Origin: Pseudomonadota bacterium
GTDB taxonomy: Bacteria > Pseudomonadota > Gammaproteobacteria > Burkholderiales > Usitatibacteraceae
Direction of reading: 5' to 3'
Assembly: GCA_029781595.1 (NCBI GenBank)
Contig: JAKOWJ010000106.1
Coordinates: 1-41,062 of the forward strand
DNA length: 41,062 bases
Made by a program: the position numbers and the translations under genes
Notes under the pieces: generated by a model
Database searches by the model: none
Told to the model about the DNA's origin: nothing
What the model saw: only the letters and a program-made list of their open reading frames with translations
Shown here: in pieces, positions 37,052-41,062 of the stretch
Layout of the letters: each line of letters begins with the position of its first letter
Numbering within the stretch: position 1 is the stretch's first letter

Positions 37052-37495
37052 ATGGCTGCGAGAAATTCTACCGACCCCCACGAGATTCAGGCGCTGGTCA
37101 GTGACGGCCTGAGCCGGGCGCACTCGCCCATTGTTGGGGCCATCGCGGTGCTCGCCGGCGATGCTGGCTCGAGCACGACGCGCGCCGTCGCGGCGTCCTG
37201 CCGCGAGATCTGGAACGCGATCGAGACTGCGGATCGGCACGTCGACGTCGCGGGCCCCCCGTCGGCAAGCCAGTGGACCGCTGCCGCGGTTGCCGTGCAG
37301 CTGGCGATGGGCGCCTGCGCGAGGGTAGTGCATCAGCTCCAGGAGGACGACAACCTCGGCGCTGTCGATCGCGCTGGGCACGGCGAGCGCCTCCTGCACG
37401 TGGCCAACCTGGTCACGTCGTGCGGCGCCCAGCTCGCCGAACTTCACAGGCGGATCCTCACGGCGTGGCGGGCCACCGGGGCGAAAGCCGCGTGA
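37052..37495 (+). CDS. Unknown element protein, helical
   Basis: I do not recognise this 147-residue protein. It is rich in Ala, His and charged residues and looks all-helical (EIQALVSDGLSRAHSPIVGA, AAVAVQLAMGACARVVHQL, HVANLVTSCGAQLAELHRR). There is no signal peptide or clear membrane helix. The start is fixed by AGGAGG at 37040-37045, six bases before the ATG at 37052; an earlier in-frame ATG at 37025 lacks such a site. Its stop overlaps the following gene's GTG by four bases, so the two are co-translated. Similar short helical proteins follow integrases in many prophages, without known role. Confidence 0.75.
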   Translation: MAARNSTDPHEIQALVSDGLSRAHSPIVGAIAVLAGDAGSSTTRAVAASCREIWNAIETADRHVDVAGPPSASQWTAAAVAVQLAMGACARVVHQLQEDDNLGAVDRAGHGERLLHVANLVTSCGAQLAELHRRILTAWRATGAKAA

Positions 37496-37983
37496 GCATC
37501 AGGGGCCGCGTGCCGGTCGTCCTTTCCCAGGGCGAAGCGGCCGCGGCAGCACGGTGGCTGCTCGTACGGTATCGGCCAAGAGAGACGATCATTGGCGGCG
37601 GCGCGCGCTTCGCCCGCGAGCAGCTCAGGATGGCGCGGAATCTCGCGCGGCGGCTCGAGAAGGCTGCCAGGAGGAAGCGCCCGGCAATTGCCCTGCGGAT
37701 TCCGATCCCGAGGGAGGAGGCCGCGTGGTACGCGCAGCAGCTCTTCTTCGGGCGCGCCGTGGTGATTTCGGCGCTGCCCGGAGGGGCCGCATTCTGGGCA
37801 GCCGTGCATCGTCGCGCGGGACGACCAGCTGGTAAGGCACCGCGGCCGACCGTTGGGAAGCGCCGCCAGCGGCAGATTCGCCGCAAGGAGCGCGACGCGG
37901 CATCCGCTGTCGAGGCATCGGTCATCGGCAATCCAGCAGTGGCGGCACGTCCCGGGAGGCGCTTGGTCCAGTTCCGTAAGTAG
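37492..37983 (+). CDS. Unknown basic element protein
   Basis: This 163-residue protein is strongly basic, especially at the C-terminus (TVGKRRQRQIRRKERD, ARPGRRLVQFRK). A middle segment contains GGGARFAREQLRMARNLARR and EEAAWYAQQLFFGRAVV. The charge suggests nucleic acid contact, but no named DNA-binding motif is visible. The GTG start lies in the stop of the previous gene (GTGA). A 91-base non-coding gap follows that is less GC-rich and may hold the promoter of the downstream genes. Function unknown. Confidence 0.65.
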   Translation: MSIRGRVPVVLSQGEAAAAARWLLVRYRPRETIIGGGARFAREQLRMARNLARRLEKAARRKRPAIALRIPIPREEAAWYAQQLFFGRAVVISALPGGAAFWAAVHRRAGRPAGKAPRPTVGKRRQRQIRRKERDAASAVEASVIGNPAVAARPGRRLVQFRK

Positions 37984-38074
37984 TCGATTTTCTCCATGAT
38001 TTAGTTCCGTCTTTCGTCGCTCGACCATCGGCGACACACTGCGCCCCGTCATGTCCAGAACGAGGAGGTGCGCA

Positions 38075-38290
38075 GTGGTGACGGTGTCGAACTCGCAGCG
38101 ACTGCTGCGTCCCAAGGCGGCCTGCCAGAAACTCGGAGTCGGGCCGACCACGTTGAAGATGCTGGTGCGCAACGACCCCACCTTTCCGCGGAAGGTGGCG
38201 ATCGGCAGGGCCGTTGCGTTCCTCGAGCACGAGCTCGACGCGTGGATCGCCGCCCGCGTGAAGGAACGCGACGCCCGCCTGGCCGCGTAA
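38075..38290 (+). CDS. AlpA-like helix-turn-helix regulator
   Basis: The product has about 71 residues. LRPKAACQKLGVGPTTLKML is the helix-turn-helix, FPRKVAIGRAVAFLEHELDA the wing and WIAARVKERDARLAA the tail, matching small AlpA/excisionase-type proteins. AGGAGG at 38063-38068 points to GTG at 38075 (spacing 6) or GTG at 38078 (spacing 9); the two differ by one residue. The upstream ATG at 38051 has no such site. AlpA of phage P4-like elements activates integrase or excision genes; here it directly precedes the replication ATPase. That role is inferred by family. Confidence 0.85.
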   Translation: MVTVSNSQRLLRPKAACQKLGVGPTTLKMLVRNDPTFPRKVAIGRAVAFLEHELDAWIAARVKERDARLAA

Positions 38291-38291
38291 G

Positions 38292-39554
38292 GTGAGCGGG
38301 CTGCACCTCGTGGGCGATTTCAGCGGCGACCTGGACGCGCTCGCCGATGGTGAGTTCGTCGCCCGTTGGCCCGACCTCAGCGACGAGGAGCGCGGCAACC
38401 TCGCCGCCGATGTCCGTCGACGTGCTATCGAGCGCTACCGACGGCTCACTCCTTATGTCGAGACGAGCGTCGATCGCGCCGAGCGCGAGGGTGCCGCGCA
38501 AGCCAGGCGCCCCGCGGTTCCGTCGTTCCCGTGGTCCTGGGCAGGGGAGGCGGCGCCGCAGCTCGACGCGCCGCAACTCATCAAGGGCGTGATCCCGGCC
38601 GGCGCGTTCGCGCTCGTCTTCGGGCCTCCCGGGAGCGGGAAGAGTTTCCTCGCCGCCGACCTGGCGGCACACGTCGCCGCGGGCCTCGATTGGCGGGGCC
38701 ATCGCGTGCGCGGCGGGCCTGCCACCTACGTCGCGGCGGAGGCCGGGGGCGCGATTCTCGGGCGCTTCATCGCGGCGCGCGAGCACGTGCTGCCCGAGAG
38801 CTTCGAGGGAACGTGGCCGCTCGCGGTCATGACCCGCGGGCCGGATCTGCTCAACATGGTCCAGGTCGAGGCGCTCATCGAGGAGCTGGCCGCAATCGCC
38901 GGCGCGGCAGGTGCACCGCTCGGGCTCGTCGTCGTGGACACGCTTTCGCGCTCGATCCAGGGCGCAGACGAGAACTCAAGCGAGGCAATGAGCCTCGTCG
39001 TGGGCGCGGTAGATAGACTCCGCGAGGCAACGGGAGCAGCCGTGATGCTGGTGCACCACAGCGGAAAGGACTCGACCCGCGGCGCACGAGGGCATTCCTC
39101 CCTGCTCGCGGCGTGCGACGTCGCGATCTCGGTCGACGAGAAGGTGGCGACTGTCGTGAAGAGCCGCGACGGCCGCACCGGCGACGTGTACGCATTCGAC
39201 CTCCGCCAGGTCGAGCTCGGCCGCGATGCCGACGGCGACGCGGTGACCACCTGCATAGTCGAGCACGTCGAAGGCGACGGCGCGCCCATGGTGCTGAACA
39301 CGGCGAACCTGCGCGGGACCCCCAAGGTCATGCTCGAGCGCCTCTTCGCGATTCTGCGCCGCTACCGTCGCAACCTCGTGGACCAGGGAAGGCCTCCCGA
39401 TGAGGCGCGGGTCAACATCGGCGCGCTGCGCGAGGATCTCGAGAAGCGCGGCGTGCCCAAGGCCACGTTCTACGACGCCCTCGGGGCGCTCGAACGACGC
39501 GGCCTCGTGCGCAAGGACGGCGACGTGCTGGTTCCTGTCGAGGCGCCGCGGTGA
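38292..39554 (+). CDS. RecA-fold replication ATPase (RepA/DnaB-helicase-like)
   Basis: The 420-residue protein has an N-terminal acidic region (1-90). A P-loop ATPase domain follows, with Walker A FGPPGSGKS at about 110-118, DWRGHRVRGGPATYVAAEAG, Walker B LGLVVVDTLSRS and AVMLVHHSGKD as sensor. This pattern is that of AAA_25/RepA-like hexameric ATPases of plasmids and phages. A C-terminal winged helix-like segment (about 345-415: RVNIGALREDLEKRGVPKAT, ALERRGLVRKDGDVLV) could bind DNA. The GTG start lies 1 base after the AlpA-like gene. Repeats resembling iterons begin 32 bases after its stop, supporting a replication role. Confidence 0.85.
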   Translation: MSGLHLVGDFSGDLDALADGEFVARWPDLSDEERGNLAADVRRRAIERYRRLTPYVETSVDRAEREGAAQARRPAVPSFPWSWAGEAAPQLDAPQLIKGVIPAGAFALVFGPPGSGKSFLAADLAAHVAAGLDWRGHRVRGGPATYVAAEAGGAILGRFIAAREHVLPESFEGTWPLAVMTRGPDLLNMVQVEALIEELAAIAGAAGAPLGLVVVDTLSRSIQGADENSSEAMSLVVGAVDRLREATGAAVMLVHHSGKDSTRGARGHSSLLAACDVAISVDEKVATVVKSRDGRTGDVYAFDLRQVELGRDADGDAVTTCIVEHVEGDGAPMVLNTANLRGTPKVMLERLFAILRRYRRNLVDQGRPPDEARVNIGALREDLEKRGVPKATFYDALGALERRGLVRKDGDVLVPVEAPR

Positions 39555-39889
39555 TGCGTCCGAGGCTCTTTCGCGGTCCGGGATGCAGTCCGGAAACAGT
39601 CCGGAAACAGTCCGGGAGGCAGTCCGGATTGGGCAGTCCGGCATTTACCTACGGTAAATACGGACAGTCCGAGTCCGGGTTTGCAAAACGGAAACCGGAC
39701 TGCTCGCGCGATCGGCCTGCCGGCCGAGCGCTCGTCCAGGCTCAAGGCACCACCCTCAGCGACGCGCGACGCATTGTGGCCGACGCCGGGCCAGTGCAGT
39801 CGCCGGCCTTCACCGCTGGCCTTGCGGCAGCCCACGCCCTGGCCAGCATCGTGCCTCGCTGCCCGAAAGCGGGGAGGGAGGACGAGTGA
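39551..39889 (+). CDS. Small ORF carrying the iteron-like array
   Basis: A 112-codon frame begins at GTG 39551 (or ATG 39554), overlapping the ATPase stop, and ends at a TGA that overlaps the next gene's GTG start (GTGA). That double coupling is the main argument that it is translated. The product looks like no family I know. Residues about 12-45 are a translation of the CAGTCCGG repeats (ETVRKQSGRQSG), so that part may have no protein-level role. The C-terminal part (SDARRIVADAGPVQSPAFTA, AAAHALASIV) could be a short helical domain. It may instead be an untranslated origin region. Confidence 0.4.
   Translation: MMRPRLFRGPGCSPETVRKQSGRQSGLGSPAFTYGKYGQSESGFAKRKPDCSRDRPAGRALVQAQGTTLSDARRIVADAGPVQSPAFTAGLAAAHALASIVPRCPKAGREDE
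39586..39702. repeat. Iteron-like array of CAGTCCGG
   Basis: Five perfect copies of CAGTCCGG start at 39586, 39597, 39608, 39620 and 39634, so the spacing is 11, 11, 12 and 14 bases, about one helical turn. Degenerate copies follow at 39665 (CAGTCCGA) and 39671 (GAGTCCGG). An exact inverted copy CCGGACTG lies at 39695-39702. Between them ATTTACC (39643-39649) and GGTAAAT (39653-39659) make a 7-base inverted repeat in a locally AT-rich patch. Helically phased direct repeats beside a replication ATPase suggest an origin or operator. Confidence 0.7.
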
Positions 39890-40116
39890 ACGCCACTCAC
39901 ACCCTCGGAACGAGCAACGCGCGCGTGCGCGCGCGTCTCGGGCTGGGCCCCGTGACCCTTGCGGCGACCTGGCTGCTGGGCGCGGCGGCTGCCGTAGGCG
40001 TCGCTTGCAGGGCGCTCCATGGCTGGGTGAGGAATCACACGCGAGAGGCGCGCGAGTGCATGCGTCGCGAATGTGCCCCCGCTCGTACCCCCAGCCGGCT
40101 GAGGTTCTCCCAGTGA
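39886..40116 (+). CDS. Small membrane protein of the element
   Basis: This 76-residue frame has one clear hydrophobic segment (GPVTLAATWLLGAAAAVGVA) at about 21-45 and a basic, Cys-containing tail (HTREARECMRRECAPARTPS). A GGGAGGA site precedes the GTG at 39886. It overlaps the previous frame and the next one by four bases each. In a phage context a short membrane protein might serve in lysis or host interaction, but nothing specific supports that. Confidence 0.55.
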   Translation: MNATHTLGTSNARVRARLGLGPVTLAATWLLGAAAAVGVACRALHGWVRNHTREARECMRRECAPARTPSRLRFSQ

Positions 40117-40328
40117 ACGCGCTCGCGAGCCCCACGATCGCCGCCTCCTGGGGCGGCGAGTTCTGGTACGTCGCTCGCCTGGACGAGCAGCTGAGGGTCG
40201 TGGAGCAGCTGAGCGGCTTCTTCCCCAACCGCATGGAGGCGCTCCCACACTTGGCCTGGCAGCGGAACCGGGGCGCGAATGTGCGTCTGGTTCGCGAGGC
40301 CTTTTTTCGAGAGATCACGGAGGACTGA
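40113..40328 (+). CDS. Small unknown phage-type protein
   Basis: A 71-residue frame starts at GTG 40113, inside the previous stop, with GAGG 8 bases upstream. It reads SWGGEFWYVARLDEQLRVVE then FFPNRMEALPHLAWQRNRGA, aromatic-rich and well balanced for a real protein. I do not recognise the family. The next gene starts immediately after its stop (TGA then ATG), so it is part of the same coupled chain. Confidence 0.6.
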   Translation: MNALASPTIAASWGGEFWYVARLDEQLRVVEQLSGFFPNRMEALPHLAWQRNRGANVRLVREAFFREITED

Positions 40329-40877
40329 ATGGACGGCGGAATTTCAGCGATTCTCGCGGTGGCTTCCATGGCTGCCACGGCCACCGGCGCGGTCGTGAGC
40401 GCGCGCGGCGCGCGCGAGCAGGCCAACGCGGCCGCGGCGCAGGCGAACTACCAGGCGGCCGTCGCGCGCAACAACCAGACGATCGCGAGCCAGTACGCGC
40501 AGGCCGAGATCCAGCGCGGCCAGGTGCTCGAGCAGAACAAGCGCATGGAGACCGCGCAGCGCGAGAGCGCGATCCGCGCCGCGGTGGGCGCCTCGGGCCT
40601 GGACCCGAACAGCGGCACGCCGCTTCGCCTGCAGTCGGATGCCGCCATGGTGGGCGAGCAGGACGCGCTCACGCTCCGCGCCAACGCCGCGCGCGCGGCC
40701 TACGGCTACACGGTGGAGGGCCTGGACTTCGGCGCTCGCGCATCGCTCCTCGACTCCGAGGCCGAGAACGCGAGCCGAGCCGGCTCCCTCGGCATGTGGT
40801 CTTCGATCATCGGCGGGGCGGCGAGCGTCTCGGACAAGTGGCTCAGCTACCGCCGCAACGGGTTCTTGGGGGGATAG
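40329..40877 (+). CDS. Virion core / ejection protein (T7 gp14 or P22 gp7-like)
   Basis: The 182-residue protein opens with a hydrophobic segment (ISAILAVASMAATATGAVVS). A long Ala/Gln-rich helical region follows (EQANAAAAQANYQAAVARNN, QYAQAEIQRGQVLEQNKRME). After it come SAIRAAVGASGLDPNSGTPL and a glycine-containing C-terminus. This composition and the GASGLDPNSGTPL box fit podovirus-type internal virion proteins ejected with DNA. GGAGG lies 9 bases before the ATG. The assignment is by pattern, without alignment. Confidence 0.7.
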   Translation: MDGGISAILAVASMAATATGAVVSARGAREQANAAAAQANYQAAVARNNQTIASQYAQAEIQRGQVLEQNKRMETAQRESAIRAAVGASGLDPNSGTPLRLQSDAAMVGEQDALTLRANAARAAYGYTVEGLDFGARASLLDSEAENASRAGSLGMWSSIIGGAASVSDKWLSYRRNGFLGG

Positions 40878-40880
40878 GCG

Positions 40881-41062
40881 ATGCCGACTATCCCCTTCAA
40901 TCCCTCGCCCACGGTGGCGCCTGCGGGTGCCTCGGGCGTCTTCCAGAACATCCCCGAGCGGCCCGGCGCCTTCGGTGCGACGGTGGGCGCCGCGCAGCAG
41001 CAGCTCGGACGCACGCTCGAGGGCGTCGGCGACGTGATGGCCGCCCAGGCCCTGCAGCTCCA
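40881..41062 (+). CDS. N-terminus of a phage virion-type protein (truncated by window edge)
   Basis: An ATG at 40881, 3 bases after the previous stop, opens a frame that runs off the window (60 codons seen). The start MPTIPFNPSPTVAPAGAS continues into ERPGAFGATVGAAQQQLGRT, a pattern I associate with the N-termini of large phage internal virion or ejection proteins. The domain needed to confirm this lies outside the window. Confidence 0.6.
   Translation, partial: MPTIPFNPSPTVAPAGASGVFQNIPERPGAFGATVGAAQQQLGRTLEGVGDVMAAQALQL

Larger units (their letters stand above)
35595..41062 (+). mobile_element. tRNA-Cys-linked integrated phage-like element (right end outside window)
   Basis: From the tRNA-Cys 3' end onward, host housekeeping genes stop. 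The content becomes a P4-type integrase, unknown coupled genes, an AlpA-like regulator, a replication ATPase, an iteron-like array and virion-core proteins, all on the plus strand. The integrase lies 166 bases from the tRNA in the same direction, typical of tRNA-targeting elements. The distal attachment site must lie beyond 41062, so attL and attR could not be compared. It may be a complete prophage, a remnant or a satellite. Confidence 0.8.

Noticed and set aside
39586-39660. CRISPR array
   Set aside because: The repeat unit is only 8 bases with 3-6-base spacers and no cas genes; iterons or operators fit better.

Overview
The window is very GC-rich, has almost no intergenic space, and uses many GTG and TTG starts. 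The run rpoE-rseA-rseB-mucD-glutaredoxin-lepA-lepB-DUF4845-rnc-era-recO-pdxJ-acpS-nagZ-uvrC-pgsA, with nadB divergent from rpoE, is a gene order I associate with Betaproteobacteria. I would call it a chromosomal contig of a high-GC betaproteobacterium (Burkholderiales/Nitrosomonadales-like), without naming a genus.

Layout. (1) Positions 1-10773, mostly minus strand: a truncated Tat-exported protein, a three-PAS soluble histidine kinase, a small HEAGH protein, then a coupled set of ABC ATPase, double-FtsX permease, AttH/CrtC-like lipocalin and membrane acyltransferase, then a DUF4337 protein, a two-CBS protein and ETF:ubiquinone oxidoreductase. (2) 10855-14864, plus strand: a membrane Fe-S protein resembling ETF:menaquinone oxidoreductase / HdrD, an alpha-methylacyl-CoA racemase-type CoA enzyme, a hotdog thioesterase and a fluoride channel. 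With the divergent ETF-QO this looks like acyl-CoA oxidation feeding the quinone pool. (3) 14861-17949, minus strand: nnr and nadB (NAD(P)HX repair and NAD synthesis). (4) 17989-32311, plus strand: the envelope-stress sigma factor operon, followed by a long housekeeping run for translation, secretion, RNA processing, repair and lipid synthesis. Many adjacent genes are joined by 4-base stop/start overlaps (ATGA or GTGA). (5) 32415-35322: a TPR/outer-membrane-barrel protein next to a secreted FecR-domain protein with a TbpB-like C-terminal barrel, a candidate type XI (Slam) secretion pair. (6) 35369-35594: tRNA-Gly(GCC) and tRNA-Cys(GCA). (7) 35595 to the window end: an integrated phage-like element with a P4-type integrase, two unknown coupled genes, an AlpA-like regulator, a RecA-fold replication ATPase, an iteron-like array of CAGTCCGG repeats, small overlapping ORFs, a T7 gp14/P22 gp7-like virion-core protein and the start of another virion-type gene. 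The element runs off the right edge.

The points most worth a second look are the FecR-cargo Slam pair, the iteron-like array lying inside a predicted reading frame beside the replication ATPase, the virion-core genes directly behind a replication module, and the divergent pair of two different ETF dehydrogenases. All calls come from reading the sequence and translations; no database search was run.
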